Of a DNA stretch of 64,000 nt, positions 1-8,792 are shown piece by piece (position 1 is the stretch's first letter; every line of letters begins with the position of its first letter). The position numbers and the translations under genes are program-made. Under the pieces are notes generated by a model, which worked only from the letters and a program-made list of their open reading frames with translations, was not told the DNA's origin and did no database searches. The DNA is from Gemmobacter serpentinus (GTDB taxonomy: Bacteria; Pseudomonadota; Alphaproteobacteria; Rhodobacterales; Rhodobacteraceae): assembly GCF_008973825.1 (NCBI RefSeq), contig NZ_WCHR01000004.1:62001-126000 (forward strand), in the 5' to 3' direction.

Positions 1-219
1 GGCCTGATCTTCATAGAGGGCAAGCAGCGCCCGGCAATCCTCGATGGTGAAGCCAAGCCCGCGCGCGCGGCCGATGAAGGCCAGCTTGTGCAGATCGGTC
101 TCGCGAAAGGCGCGATAGCCGTTCTCGGCGCGGGCGGGACGGATCAGCCCGATCTCCTCATAATAGCGGATGGTCTTGGCAGGCAGGCCCGCGCGGTCGG
201 CGACTTCCTTGATGTTCAT
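1..219 (-). CDS. cueR: CueR-type MerR-family copper-responsive regulator (partial, 3' end outside window)
   Basis: This is the N-terminal 73 residues of a MerR-family activator. The start [20 protein letters not shown] carries the winged-helix signature ([19 protein letters not shown]), followed by [12 protein letters not shown] and the [12 protein letters not shown] helix. MerR proteins of the Cu(I) type bind promoters with over-long spacers and untwist them when the metal binds. The metal-binding cysteine loop lies beyond the window edge, so copper specificity is inferred from position: the ATG overlaps the copA stop in an ATGA, and both flanking metal-gene promoters have the MerR architecture. 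It is co-transcribed with copA and so probably controls its own level. Confidence 0.88.
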   Translation of the reverse strand, partial: MNIKEVADRAGLPAKTIRYYEEIGLIRPARAENGYRAFRETDLHKLAFIGRARGLGFTIEDCRALLALYEDQA

Positions 220-2624
220 CCCAGATCCCCCACGGGTTTCAGCCGGCGCAGCCGCAGCGCATTGGCCAGCACAAAGACCGATGACAGCGCCATGGCCGCG
301 GCCCCCAGCATGGGCGACAGTTGCGGCCCGCCAAAGGGCACCAGCACCCCTGCCGCTACCGGAATCAGCGCGACGTTATAGCCAAAGGCCCAGACCAGAT
401 TCTCGCGGATATTGCGCATCACGGAGCGGCTGACCTTGATCGCGGTCGCAGCCGCCCGCGGATCGCCCGAGACCAGCACGACCTCTGCCGCCTCGATGGC
501 GATATCGGTGCCATGGCCGATGGCGATGCCGACATCGGCGGCAGCAAGGGCGGGCGCGTCATTGATGCCATCGCCGACAAAGGCCACGCCGGGTTTCATG
601 GCCTCTACCGCCGCGACCTTGCCACCGGGCAACATGCCGGCTTGCACGTCAGACAGCCGCAGCTCGGACGCGATCGCCTGCGCCACGCGCGGTGCGTCGC
701 CGGTCAGCATGGCGGAGGCCACGCCAAGATCCTTGAGCGCAGAAATGGCGGCCGCCGCCCCCGGCTTCACCTTGTCGGCCACCGCCAGCACGCCCATCAC
801 CTTGCCATCCACCGCCAGATAGATCGGGGTCTTGCCCTGCACGGCGAAGCCTTCGCCCTCGATCTGCCAGGGGCCAAGGCCCTGCGGGAACATGCGTGCC
901 GCGCCAAGGGCCACATGCTGACCCTCCACCATGGCTTCGGCACCGTGGCCGATGGTGGCGCGGAACTGGCTCACGGTCGGAATTTGCAGGTCCTGCGCCT
1001 GTGCCGCCTGCAAGACCGCCTGCGCCAGCGGGTGTTCCGACTGTGCCTCCACCGCGGCGGCCAGCCGCAGCAGATGCTGCGACAGCGGTTTCATATCGGT
1101 CAGCACCGGCTTGCCTTCGGTCAGGGTGCCGGTCTTGTCGAAAGCCACGCGCCGCACCTGTGCCAGCGTCTGCAACGCCTCACCGCGCCGGAACAGCACA
1201 CCCAATTCTGCCGCACGGCCGGTTCCGACCATGATCGAGACCGGCGTCGCCAGCCCCATCGCGCAGGGGCAGGCAATGATCAGGACGGATACGCCCGCCA
1301 CCAGTGCCTCGGCCAGCCCCGGACCTAAGATCAGCCATGTGGCAACGGTCAGGGCGGCTAGCACCATCACCACCGGCACGAACCACAGCGTAATGCGGTC
1401 GACCAGCGCCTGCACCGGCAGTTTCGCCGATTGCGCCTCCTCGACCATGGCGATGATACGCGACAGCACGGTGTCGCGCCCCACCTCGGTCACCCGCATC
1501 ACCAGGCTGCCGGTACCGTTCATCGTGCCGCCCGTCACCCGGTCACCAGGGGATTTGGTGACGGGCAATGCCTCGCCGGTCAGCATGGCCTCATCCACCG
1601 CCGATTGGCCCTCTTCCACCACGCCATCCAGCGGCACCCTTGCGCCGGGCCGCACCAGCAGCCGCGCGCCGGGCTGGATGGATGACAGTGCCACCTCACG
1701 CCACCCTTCCGGGCTTTCCAGCATTGCATTGGCTGGGCGCAGCTCGATCAGGCCCGAGATTGCGGCACCCGCCCGTCCGCGCGCCTGCGCCTCCATCAGC
1801 CGCCCCGCCAGGATCAGCACGATGATGACCATAGCGGCCTCAAAATAGACCGTCTGGGCATGGGCGGGCAGCAGATCCGGCAGGAAGGTAGCGACCGAGG
1901 AATAGATCCAGGCCGCCAGGGTGCCAAGCGCGACAAGGCTGTTCATATCCGGTGCCCCGCGCATCAGCGCAGGCAGGCCTTTGGTCAGGAAACGCCGCCC
2001 CGGAATGGCCAGAACGGCAGTTGCTAGCAGGAATTGCATCCCCCACAGCCCCTGTTGCGGCACAGTGTGCAGCAGCCAGTGGTGGAAGGAGGGCATAAGA
2101 TGCCCGCCCATCTCGGTCACAAAGACCGGCAGGGTCAGCAGGCCGGCAAGCCACAGGTCACGCTTCAATCCCGCCATCTCATGGCTGCGGGCATCGGGGT
2201 CGGCGCTTTCCATCGGCATCGAGGCAAAGCCTGCCCGGCTGACCGCGCTTGCCAGATCGACCGGATCGGCGCTGCCGGACCAGATGGTGACGCTGGCGCG
2301 CCGCGCGGCCAGATTGGCTTGCGCCGCGATCACGCCGGGCTGGGCGGCCAGCACCCGCTCCACCCGTCCGGTGCAGGAGGCGCAAGTCATCCCTTCGACC
2401 GAAAGCTGCACGACCTCTTGCCGCACAGGATACCCCGCCCGGGCCAAGGCCTCGGCTATGCTTTCCGGGGTGCCTGGTGCGTCAAACTCCGCTTCGGCGC
2501 TTTCATCGGCCAGATTGACCCGTGCTTTGGTCACGCCGGGCTGCGCGGTCAGCACCCGCTCGGCCCGTGCCACGCAAGAGGCGCAGCTCATGCCATCCAG
2601 CTTGAAACGGATGGTCCCGCTCAT
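216..2624 (-). CDS. copA: Copper-translocating P1B-type ATPase CopA
   Basis: An inner-membrane Cu(I) exporter of 802 aa. Two heavy-metal-associated domains open the protein, with GMSCASC (Cys14, Cys17) and GMTCASC (Cys81, Cys84). Then come the membrane helices, the TGE actuator (MLTGEALP), the intramembrane CPC of [11 protein letters not shown], the phosphorylation site [10 protein letters not shown], the EHPLA nucleotide-binding motif and the [10 protein letters not shown] hinge. A longer reading frame starts at 2672, but that codon lies in the promoter -10 box. The ATG at 2624 has AAGGAGAA eight bases upstream and is the real start. It is the first gene of a copA-cueR operon (4-nt overlap) divergent from copZ. 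Confidence 0.96.
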   Translation of the reverse strand: MSGTIRFKLDGMSCASCVARAERVLTAQPGVTKARVNLADESAEAEFDAPGTPESIAEALARAGYPVRQEVVQLSVEGMTCASCTGRVERVLAAQPGVIAAQANLAARRASVTIWSGSADPVDLASAVSRAGFASMPMESADPDARSHEMAGLKRDLWLAGLLTLPVFVTEMGGHLMPSFHHWLLHTVPQQGLWGMQFLLATAVLAIPGRRFLTKGLPALMRGAPDMNSLVALGTLAAWIYSSVATFLPDLLPAHAQTVYFEAAMVIIVLILAGRLMEAQARGRAGAAISGLIELRPANAMLESPEGWREVALSSIQPGARLLVRPGARVPLDGVVEEGQSAVDEAMLTGEALPVTKSPGDRVTGGTMNGTGSLVMRVTEVGRDTVLSRIIAMVEEAQSAKLPVQALVDRITLWFVPVVMVLAALTVATWLILGPGLAEALVAGVSVLIIACPCAMGLATPVSIMVGTGRAAELGVLFRRGEALQTLAQVRRVAFDKTGTLTEGKPVLTDMKPLSQHLLRLAAAVEAQSEHPLAQAVLQAAQAQDLQIPTVSQFRATIGHGAEAMVEGQHVALGAARMFPQGLGPWQIEGEGFAVQGKTPIYLAVDGKVMGVLAVADKVKPGAAAAISALKDLGVASAMLTGDAPRVAQAIASELRLSDVQAGMLPGGKVAAVEAMKPGVAFVGDGINDAPALAAADVGIAIGHGTDIAIEAAEVVLVSGDPRAAATAIKVSRSVMRNIRENLVWAFGYNVALIPVAAGVLVPFGGPQLSPMLGAAAMALSSVFVLANALRLRRLKPVGDLG

Positions 2625-2669
2625 GCCATTCTCCTTGATCCAAGGCCCTGTCAGGGCGTCTTGGTCCTG

Positions 2670-2700
2670 CATCTAGGGGTTCCAGTCATGGGAAGGTCAA
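2670..2700 (-). promoter_or_regulatory. CueR-type promoter of copA
   Basis: On the minus strand: TTGACC (-35, 2700-2695), a 19-bp spacer, then TAGATG (-10, 2675-2670). The spacer carries the TTCC-N7-GGAA dyad. A 19-bp spacer with a centred dyad is the established architecture of MerR/CueR-activated promoters. The predicted transcription start near 2663 leaves a short leader before the ATG at 2624. Confidence 0.8.
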
Positions 2701-2750
2701 GTCCCTGCCGTCAGAAATTGCGATCACGCAAACGCGATGCAATCGCCCCC

Positions 2751-2781
2751 TTGACCTTCCGGTCACTGGAAACCCCAGATG
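2751..2781 (+). promoter_or_regulatory. CueR-type promoter of copZ
   Basis: TTGACC at 2751-2756, a 19-bp spacer containing TTCC-GGTCACT-GGAA, then CAGATG at 2776-2781. It is the near-copy, in the opposite orientation, of the copA promoter 50 bp away, so the two genes should answer to the same regulator. Confidence 0.75.
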
Positions 2782-2835
2782 GGTCGGACAGGGGCCCTCG
2801 CACCCTGCCCGATCCCCGCGCCACAGGAGGCACGC

Positions 2836-3036
2836 ATGACCCGACTTTCCATCCCCGACATGACCTGCGGCCATTGCCGCGCCTCAATCGAGGCCGCCCT
2901 TTCGCCGCTGCCGGGGGTCGAGGCGATCCGGTTTGACGCGGCCAACCGCAGCGCCGAGGTGGACGGCAGCGCTGATGCCGATCTGTTGATCCGCACGCTG
3001 GCCGGGATCGGCTTTCCGGCAATCCGCAAGGACTGA
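2836..3036 (+). CDS. copZ: CopZ-like copper chaperone (heavy-metal-associated domain)
   Basis: A 66-aa single HMA domain: MTRLSIPDMTCGHCRASIEA has the Cu(I)-binding MTCxxC (Cys11, Cys14), and the ferredoxin-like beta-alpha-beta fold runs to GFPAIRKD. Proteins of this family carry Cu(I) in the cytosol to CopA. The frame is open further upstream, but AGGAGG at 2826-2831 precedes ATG 2836 and fixes the start. It has its own 19-bp-spacer promoter divergent from copA-cueR. Confidence 0.9.
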   Translation: MTRLSIPDMTCGHCRASIEAALSPLPGVEAIRFDAANRSAEVDGSADADLLIRTLAGIGFPAIRKD

Positions 3037-3111
3037 TCCGCGCGGGGGCGGCAGTTATTACAAAACTGCCACAATTTTTTGCGATCTGCGGGTTGTTTGC
3101 GACAAATTTAC

Positions 3112-3140
3112 TTGCTGTGCGAAGTCGTGCGACATAATTG
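3112..3140 (+). promoter_or_regulatory. Possible sigma70 promoter of the 35-aa peptide gene
   Basis: TTGCTG (3112-3117), 17 bp, TAATTG (3135-3140), in an AT-rich stretch. It lies about 130 bp upstream of the Gln-rich peptide start at 3273. The boxes match the consensus only in part. Confidence 0.35.
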
Positions 3141-3272
3141 GCGGCGAAAGCGTCACAGGGACGTCATGTCTTGGCCCGATTGCCCCTTCAGGCTGTTGGG
3201 ATCAGGGCGGGCGAACCTGCCACGCAGAGCATGTTTTGAACAAGTATCACGCCAGAACACCGGAGCACCGAA

Positions 3273-3380
3273 ATGGCACAGTCGCAACAGCCGCAACAGC
3301 AACAAGGCGGCCAGAACAGCCCGAGCCAGCAACAGCAGCAGGGATCGCAGCCGATCATCAAGGATTGGGCCTCGATCTGA
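3273..3380 (+). CDS. Gln-rich 35-aa peptide of unknown function
   Basis: A short frame below the usual ORF cutoff. ATG at 3273 follows a CGGAG ribosome site, and the product is MAQSQQPQQQQGGQNSPSQQ... ending QPIIKDWASI before TGA at 3378-3380. About 40 percent of residues are Gln. The C-terminal ten residues are not low complexity and could be the functional part. It has an intergenic region on both sides, a candidate promoter upstream and two hairpins downstream, so it looks like a monocistronic unit. There is no signal peptide and no cysteine. I do not recognise a family, and translation is inferred from the ribosome site and codon use only. Confidence 0.55.
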   Translation: MAQSQQPQQQQGGQNSPSQQQQQGSQPIIKDWASI

Positions 3381-3395
3381 TCCTGACGCTGTGGC

Positions 3396-3475
3396 GCTGA
3401 CCGGCAGTTGCGGGTCAGCCATCAGAGTTGAGGCATATTGCCTTTTCAGGGCCAGCCGGTCAGGCTGGCCTTTGT
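3396..3475 (+). terminator. Two hairpins, the second a likely Rho-independent terminator
   Basis: The first stem is GCTGACC/GGTCAGC (3396-3402 with 3413-3419). The second is GGCCAGCC/GGCTGGCC (3450-3457 with 3463-3470), with a 5-nt loop followed by TTTGTCATTT. Both end the Gln-rich peptide transcript. Confidence 0.65.
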
Positions 3476-3516
3476 CATTTCGTGGGCCGGTGGCCCGGCA
3501 GGCAGGTGCGCGCAGC

Positions 3517-3930
3517 ATGAGCGATCCGACAGCAAACGATCCGGCGGCGCATGAACGAGCCCCGAACAGCCCATCCGGGCGCGCTCCGGCGGCGGATCCG
3601 ATTTCCTCGATTCCCAATCTCGGCCCTGCCTCCGAGGCGGGTTTTGCCCGGGCGGGCATCCATACGGCAACCGAGCTGCGGGCGCTGGGCGCCGACGCAG
3701 CCTATCTTGCATTGCTGCGGCACGGCACCACGCCGCATTTCATCGGCTATTATGTGCTGGTGATGGGGCTGCAGGGACGGCCCTGGAATGACTGCAAGGG
3801 CGACGAGAAAAAGGCGCTGCGCATCCGCTTCGATGCGCTGAAAGCCGAGGCCTTGGCGCAGGCTGCGCCGTCAGGCCTGCCCCGCGATCTGGAGGCGGCG
3901 CTGAACGCGCTGGGTGTGCGGGCCGGTTGA
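3517..3930 (+). CDS. TfoX C-terminal-domain protein (helix-hairpin-helix)
   Basis: A 137-aa protein. The first 40 residues are Pro/Ala/Ser-rich and probably disordered. From about residue 30, SIPNLGPASEAGFARAGIHT followed by TATELRALGADAAYLAL matches the TfoX C-terminal domain, a helix-hairpin-helix fold related to DNA-binding modules. Its second half is HFIGYYVLVMGLQGRPWND. There is no TfoX N-terminal domain, so this is a stand-alone version, and a role in competence should not be assumed. The long upstream extension of the frame crosses the Gln-rich gene and its terminator; ATG 3517 is the first sensible start. Convergent with ndk. Confidence 0.75.
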   Translation: MSDPTANDPAAHERAPNSPSGRAPAADPISSIPNLGPASEAGFARAGIHTATELRALGADAAYLALLRHGTTPHFIGYYVLVMGLQGRPWNDCKGDEKKALRIRFDALKAEALAQAAPSGLPRDLEAALNALGVRAG

Positions 3931-3944
3931 CGCGACAGTGTCGA

Positions 3945-3972
3945 ATGAAAAGGCCGCCCCGAAGGGCGGCCT
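3945..3972 (-). terminator. Terminator of ndk
   Basis: Stem GGCCGCCC/GGGCGGCC (3952-3959 with 3964-3971). Read on the minus strand the loop is the stable TTCG tetraloop, followed by a TTTT run. Confidence 0.85.
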
Positions 3973-3997
3973 GATCCGTTCAAGGGCAGTGATCCGA

Positions 3998-4420
3998 TCA
4001 GCCGACCAGTTCGAGACCCGAGAAGAAGAAGGCGATCTCGCGGGCAGCCGAGGCTTCGCTGTCGGAGCCATGGACCGAGTTCTCGCCTTTCGACAGGGCA
4101 AATTCCTTGCGGATGGTGCCCGCGTCAGCGGCGGCCGGGTCGGTCGCGCCCATGACTTCGCGGTTCTTCGCAATGGCGCCTTCGCCTTCCAGAACCTGCA
4201 CCACGACCGGCTCGGATGCCATGAAGCTCACCAACTCACCATAGAAGGGGCGCTCGGCGTGCTCGGCATAGAAGGCACCGGCTTGGGCGGTCGACAGGTG
4301 AATGCGCTTGGAGGCGACGACGCGCAGGCCGGCTTCCTCGAATTTGGCAACGATCTTGCCGGTCAGATTGCGTTTGGTGGCATCCGGCTTGATGATCGAC
4401 AGGGTGCGTTCGATGGCCAT
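3998..4420 (-). CDS. ndk: Nucleoside diphosphate kinase
   Basis: Transfers the gamma phosphate of ATP to nucleoside diphosphates through a phosphohistidine. The 140-aa length is standard. The start [18 protein letters not shown] has the conserved KPDA, and [10 protein letters not shown] and NSVHGSDS follow; the His in VHGSDS is the phosphorylated residue. The frame extends far upstream, but CAT at 4418-4420 with GGAGAG upstream on the minus strand gives the family-sized protein. It is monocistronic, with a UUCG-loop terminator. Confidence 0.97.
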   Translation of the reverse strand: MAIERTLSIIKPDATKRNLTGKIVAKFEEAGLRVVASKRIHLSTAQAGAFYAEHAERPFYGELVSFMASEPVVVQVLEGEGAIAKNREVMGATDPAAADAGTIRKEFALSKGENSVHGSDSEASAAREIAFFFSGLELVG

Positions 4421-4820
4421 GTCAGGCTCTCCGTGAATAAGGCGCAAGGGGCATCCCGCGCGCGATTTGTGGCCGCCCTCTATCATGCAGCGTCGAAGTT
4501 GGAAAGAGCGTGACCATGCCCGGCCCTGCGGTGAAGTCAGGATCGGGGCGCGGACCCCGGCACCCGCACGGCACCGCCCCCACGATATTTGAAACCAAGC
4601 CGATCCGCCATTGCCCTTGCGGATGCCATGAACATCGCAAGCAGCACGCGGCCTCTGTCTCCATTCATCTGTTCTCAAATATCCCGGGGGTCCGGGGGCT
4701 GGCCCCCGGGCGCATGTCGCATCGCGCAGGCGTTGCAGGCAAAAGCACCCCAAAAAGCACCTCCCAAAGCGTCCGGGCCCGGTTGACGCCCCGCGCAAAG
4801 GCGGGCAAGGCAGACGCATC
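4421..4820. other. Intergenic region, ndk to ABC-F gene
   Basis: A 400-bp stretch with no convincing gene. The open frames in it are short and lack ribosome sites. It holds the ndk promoter side, an inverted pair of a CAAATATC-plus-G-run motif (listed separately) and the leader of the ABC-F gene. Confidence 0.6.
4577..4710. repeat. Inverted pair of a TCAAATATC/GGGGG intergenic motif with hairpin
   Basis: On the plus strand, TTCTCAAATATCCCGGGGG (4672-4690) is followed by a CCGGGGG/CCCCCGG hairpin (4692-4698 with 4703-4709). On the minus strand, TTTCAAATATCGTGGGGG starts at about 4594. The two copies diverge from each other about 80 bp apart. From memory, similar A/T-core plus G-run hairpin elements recur downstream of genes in Rhodobacterales genomes. 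No other copy is obvious in this window. Confidence 0.45.
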
Positions 4821-6674
4821 ATGTTGCGCATCAATGACCTCACCTATTCGATCGAAGGCCGCCCTCTGTTCGAGGGGGCCTCTGCCACCATCCCCACCGG
4901 CCACAAGGTCGGTCTTGTCGGACGCAATGGCGCGGGCAAGACCACGCTGTTCCGGCTGATCCGGGGCGAGCTTGCGCTGGAAGGCGGCGAGATCTCGATT
5001 CCGGCCCGCGCCCGCATCGGCGGCGTGGCACAGGAGGTGCCGTCCTCGGCCACCTCGCTGATTGACACGGTGCTGGCTGCCGATACCGAACGCGCAAGCC
5101 TGCTGGCGGAATCCGAGACCGCGACCGATCCGCATCGCATTGCCGAGATCCAGACCCGTCTGGCCGATATCGACGCCTGGTCGGCCGAGGGGCGCGCGAG
5201 TGCCATCCTGCGCGGCCTTGGCTTTGACGCCGAGGCACAGCTGCGCCCCTGCTCGGATTTCTCGGGCGGCTGGCGGATGCGGGTGGCGCTGGCGGGCGTG
5301 CTGTTTGCGCAGCCCGATTATCTGCTGCTGGACGAGCCGACGAACTATCTTGATCTGGAAGGCGCGCTCTGGCTTGAAAGCTATCTGCAGAAATACCCGC
5401 ATACCGTGCTGATCATCAGTCACGACCGGGGTCTGCTGAACCGCGCGGTGCAGGGCATCCTGCATCTTGATAACCGCAAGCTGACCTATTGGCAGGGCGG
5501 TTACGACCAGTTCGCCCGCCAGATGGCGGAACGCCGCGCGGTTCAGGCCGCCGAGGCCAAGAAGGTCGAGGCGCGGCGCGCCCATCTGCAAAGTTTCGTG
5601 GATCGCTTCAAGGCCAAGGCATCGAAAGCCGTGCAGGCGCAAAGCCGCGTGAAGATGCTGGAAAAGCTGACCCCGATCACCGCGCCGGAAGAGGCGCGCA
5701 AGATGGTCTTCACCTTCCCCGCGCCCGAGGCGCTGTCGCCCCCCATCATCAATATGGAGGGCGCGAGCACCGGCTATGGCAAGACCACGATCCTGCGCAA
5801 CCTGTCGCTGCGCATCGATCAGGATGACCGCATCGCGCTTCTGGGTCGCAATGGCGAGGGCAAGTCGACTTTGTCGAAGCTGCTTGCGGGCAAGCTGGAT
5901 CTGATGGGCGGCAGTCTGCACCGCCATTCCAAGCTGCGCATCGGCTTCTTCGCCCAGCATCAGGTCGAGGAACTCTATATCGACGAGACGCCCTTGCAGC
6001 ATGTGCAGCGGCTGCGCCCGACCGAGGGGCAGCCGCGCCTGCGCGCGCGTCTTGCGGGCTTTGGCCTGATGGCCGAACAGGCGGAAACCGTGGTGGGCCG
6101 CTTGTCGGGTGGCCAGAAGGCGCGGCTGTCGCTGCTCTTGGCCACCATCGATGCGCCGCATCTTCTGATCCTCGACGAGCCGACCAACCACCTGGATATC
6201 GAAAGCCGCGAGGCGCTGGTGGAGGCGCTGACCGAATATTCCGGCGCAGTGATCCTGGTCAGCCACGACATGCACCTGTTGGGGCTGGTGGCCGATCGCC
6301 TCTGGCTGGTGAAGGGGGGCGCAGTCCAGCCCTATGAAAAGGATCTGGAGACCTACCGGGCCGAGCTTCTGGCGGGGGACGAGCCCGCCAAAGAGGTGGT
6401 AAAGCCAGTCGAGAAACCCAAGAAAGCCAGCCGGGACGAGATCCTTGCCCTGCGCGCCGAGGTGCGCAAATGCGAGGAGCGCCTGGCCAAGCTGAATGAC
6501 ATGCGCGACAAGCTGGCCAGCAAACTCGCCGACCCGGAGCTTTATGAAGACAGCCGCAAGGGCGACCTCGCGGTCTGGAACAAGAAGTATGCCGAGGTGA
6601 TGGACGGGCTTGACCGGGCCGAGGCCATGTGGTTGTCGGCGCAGGAAAAACTGGAAGGGGCGGAGGCGCGATAA
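4821..6674 (+). CDS. ABC-F family ATPase (Uup/YheS type)
   Basis: A 617-aa soluble protein with two ABC cassettes and no membrane helices, the ABC-F layout for ribosome-associated translation factors. Cassette 1 has [22 protein letters not shown] and [13 protein letters not shown]. The inter-cassette arm is charged and Ala/Lys/Arg-rich (about residues 230-290). Cassette 2 has [21 protein letters not shown] and [14 protein letters not shown]. The C-terminal 90 residues ([19 protein letters not shown]...) are a predicted coiled coil, as in Uup/YheS relatives. The subfamily, and whether it acts at the E-site on stalled ribosomes, cannot be settled by eye. Confidence 0.9.
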   Translation: MLRINDLTYSIEGRPLFEGASATIPTGHKVGLVGRNGAGKTTLFRLIRGELALEGGEISIPARARIGGVAQEVPSSATSLIDTVLAADTERASLLAESETATDPHRIAEIQTRLADIDAWSAEGRASAILRGLGFDAEAQLRPCSDFSGGWRMRVALAGVLFAQPDYLLLDEPTNYLDLEGALWLESYLQKYPHTVLIISHDRGLLNRAVQGILHLDNRKLTYWQGGYDQFARQMAERRAVQAAEAKKVEARRAHLQSFVDRFKAKASKAVQAQSRVKMLEKLTPITAPEEARKMVFTFPAPEALSPPIINMEGASTGYGKTTILRNLSLRIDQDDRIALLGRNGEGKSTLSKLLAGKLDLMGGSLHRHSKLRIGFFAQHQVEELYIDETPLQHVQRLRPTEGQPRLRARLAGFGLMAEQAETVVGRLSGGQKARLSLLLATIDAPHLLILDEPTNHLDIESREALVEALTEYSGAVILVSHDMHLLGLVADRLWLVKGGAVQPYEKDLETYRAELLAGDEPAKEVVKPVEKPKKASRDEILALRAEVRKCEERLAKLNDMRDKLASKLADPELYEDSRKGDLAVWNKKYAEVMDGLDRAEAMWLSAQEKLEGAEAR

Positions 6675-6840
6675 GCGCCTCCCAAATCGGCTCTCCACCC
6701 GACGATGCGTCCCCGCATCGCGAATTTTTATCTGCATGGGTGAACCGTAAACCTGCGCAGATGCACAGCTTTCCGGGATTGAAGGTTTTTGCGCGCAGTC
6801 GCATTTTCTGCCCTGTATCCGAGCTGAAGGGCCACCTCTC

Positions 6841-7458
6841 ATGTCGAACCCGACCATTGCCACCCTGAAAAAACGCCGCACCCAATACGCCTTGGGTCGC
6901 AACGTCAAACAATCCCCGGCCGAGCTTGAAGCGCTGATCAAGGAGGCGATCCGCCTCTCGCCCTCGTCGTTCAACTCGCAATCCTCGCGCGCCGTCATCC
7001 TGTTCGGCGCGGAATCGGAAAAGTTCTGGCAACTGACCGAAGACGCGCTGCGCGCCGTCGTGCCCGCCGATGCCTTTGCCCCGACCGAAGCCAAGATGAA
7101 ATCCTTTGCCGCCGGTGTCGGCACGGTGCTGTTCTATGAAGATCAGGATACCGTGAAGGGCCTGCAAGAGAACTTCCCGCTTTACGCCGATGCCTTCCCG
7201 ACCTTCTCGGAGCATTCGGCGGGTATGGCGCAAATCTCGGTCTGGAACGCGCTGGCCGATGCCGGCCTTGGCGCATCGTTGCAGCATTACAGCCCGATCG
7301 CCGATGCCCCGGCGGCCGAGGCCTTCAATGTCCCGGCAAGCTGGAAGCTGCGCGCACAGATGCCCTTCGGCTCGCATGAGGCGGGCTTCGACGACAAGGG
7401 CTTCATCGAGGATGAGGGCCGCTTCATCACCCTCGGTCTGGCCGTCGCCGCCGAATAA
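6841..7458 (+). CDS. Nitroreductase-family protein (Frm2/YdgI-like)
   Basis: A 205-aa flavoenzyme-fold protein. TLKKRRTQYALGRNV and AIRLSPSSFNSQSSRAVIL match the FMN-binding start of the small nitroreductase subgroup that includes yeast Frm2/Hbn1 and bacterial YdgI. AGLGASLQHYSP and the final GFIEDEGRFITLGLAVA fit the dimer core. These enzymes reduce nitro compounds or quinones with NAD(P)H; the natural substrate is not evident. ATG 6841 is a family-sized start. It stands alone between the ABC-F gene and a strong terminator. Confidence 0.85.
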   Translation: MSNPTIATLKKRRTQYALGRNVKQSPAELEALIKEAIRLSPSSFNSQSSRAVILFGAESEKFWQLTEDALRAVVPADAFAPTEAKMKSFAAGVGTVLFYEDQDTVKGLQENFPLYADAFPTFSEHSAGMAQISVWNALADAGLGASLQHYSPIADAPAAEAFNVPASWKLRAQMPFGSHEAGFDDKGFIEDEGRFITLGLAVAAE

Positions 7459-7481
7459 TTCCCGCTTTGCGTGACTGATGA

Positions 7482-7506
7482 GGGCACCCGCTTGGGTGCC
7501 CTTTTT
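7482..7506 (+). terminator. Rho-independent terminator after the nitroreductase gene
   Basis: Stem GGGCACCC/GGGTGCCC (7482-7489 with 7494-7501), 4-nt loop, then TTTTT. Confidence 0.92.
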
Positions 7507-7589
7507 CGTATTGCGGTCCTTGCCTTGCCATTCGGTTCCGCGCAAACTTGACCGCAAGCAACAACAGGACGGGGCCAAAAGGACGGGGC

Positions 7590-8210
7590 ATGATCGAGAC
7601 CGCTTTCCTCATCACCGCCTATGCCACGCTGTTCGTGGTGATCGACCCGCCCGGGCTGGTGCCGCTGTTCATCGCCCTGACCCGCGGCATGAGCGTGGAA
7701 CGCCGCCGGGCGCTGGCGATCCGGGCCTGCATCATTGCCTTTGCCATCCTTGCGGCCTTTGCCATCGCGGGTGAGGCGCTGTTGGGTTTTATCGGCATCA
7801 CCATGCCTGCCTTCCGCATTGCGGGCGGGATCCTGCTGTTCCTGACCGCGCTCGACATGCTGTTTGAACGCCGCACCCAGCGGCGCGAGGGGCAGCAGGC
7901 CGAGCCGGATCATGACCCGTCGGTCTTTCCGCTGGCGACGCCGCTGATTGCCGGATCGGGGGCGATTGCCACCATGATCCTGCTGGTCGGTCAGGCGGGT
8001 GGCGGGCTTGCGGCCATCAGCGCCGCGATCGGGGTGATGCTGGCGGTGATGCTGACCACCTTTGCCTTCCTGCTGGCCGCCCCCCCGCTGGAACGGATGC
8101 TGGGCCGCACCGGCACCATCGTGATCACTCGGCTTCTGGGCATGTTGTTGGCCGCCCTTGCGGTGCAATTCGTCATTGATGGCGTGCGTGGCACGGGACT
8201 GATCGGCTGA
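7590..8210 (+). CDS. MarC-family (UPF0056) integral membrane protein
   Basis: A 206-aa protein, almost entirely hydrophobic, with six likely membrane helices. IDPPGLVPLFIALTRGM near the N-terminus and the ATPLIAGSGAIATMILL segment are hallmarks of the MarC family. Despite its name the family has no established role in multiple antibiotic resistance, and its substrate is unknown. ATG 7590 is preceded by AAAGGACGGGG. The stop shares one base with the start of the downstream aspartic protease gene (TGATG), so the two are translationally coupled. Confidence 0.9.
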   Translation: MIETAFLITAYATLFVVIDPPGLVPLFIALTRGMSVERRRALAIRACIIAFAILAAFAIAGEALLGFIGITMPAFRIAGGILLFLTALDMLFERRTQRREGQQAEPDHDPSVFPLATPLIAGSGAIATMILLVGQAGGGLAAISAAIGVMLAVMLTTFAFLLAAPPLERMLGRTGTIVITRLLGMLLAALAVQFVIDGVRGTGLIG

Positions 8211-8785
8211 TGGAGACCGATATCCTGATGCGGGCGCTGTATCTGGGGCTGCTGATTGCGGTGCTTGGCGGCTGGGTTCTGGCCGAATATCGCGGCCGCA
8301 CCGGCTTTGCGCTGCGCTCTGCCATGGCTTGGGTTCTGATTATCCTGGGCGGGCTTGCGGCCTATGGGCTTTGGAACGACATCCGGCCCAACCTGCTGCC
8401 GCGTCAGGAAGCGACCGGGGGCCGTGTGCAGACTGACCGCGCCCGGGATGGGCATTTCTACCTGACGCTGGAGGTGAACGGCACCCAGATCAATTTCATG
8501 GTCGATACCGGCGCCTCGGGCGTGGTGCTGGGCCGCGATGATGTGGCGCGGCTGGATATCAAGACCGAAGGCCTAGCCTATCTGGGGCAGGCGCAGACCG
8601 CCAATGGCACGGTGCGCACGGCGCGGATCTGGCTCAAGGATGTGCGTCTGTCGGATTGGGAAGATACCGACCTGCCCGCCTATGTGACTGAGGGCGAAAT
8701 GGAGGGATCGCTGCTGGGGATGGATTATCTGAACCGCTACCGGCTGGAGATTGACGGCGATACCATGGTGCTGACCCGGCGGTGA
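8210..8785 (+). CDS. Membrane-anchored retropepsin-like aspartic protease (TIGR02281 type)
   Basis: A 191-aa protein with two hydrophobic segments (about residues 8-24 and 37-54) followed by a single retropepsin lobe. INFMVDTGASGVVLG gives the catalytic VDTGAS, and the C-terminal GSLLGMDYLNRYRLEI is the matching psi-loop. Members of this clan AA family act as homodimers, because each chain gives one catalytic Asp. The topology suggests the protease domain is periplasmic. It is coupled to the marC-like gene upstream; the substrate is unknown. Confidence 0.88.
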   Translation: METDILMRALYLGLLIAVLGGWVLAEYRGRTGFALRSAMAWVLIILGGLAAYGLWNDIRPNLLPRQEATGGRVQTDRARDGHFYLTLEVNGTQINFMVDTGASGVVLGRDDVARLDIKTEGLAYLGQAQTANGTVRTARIWLKDVRLSDWEDTDLPAYVTEGEMEGSLLGMDYLNRYRLEIDGDTMVLTRR

Positions 8786-8792
8786 TTGCGCA

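Noticed and set aside
4421-4820. Search for a tRNA or small gene in the gap after ndk
   Set aside because: No cloverleaf arms or CCA-type end and no frame with a ribosome site.
4665-7124. 819-codon minus-strand frame opposite the ABC-F gene
   Set aside because: High-GC antisense shadow: His/Arg/Gln-rich, no domain, no ribosome site, and a clear gene on the other strand.
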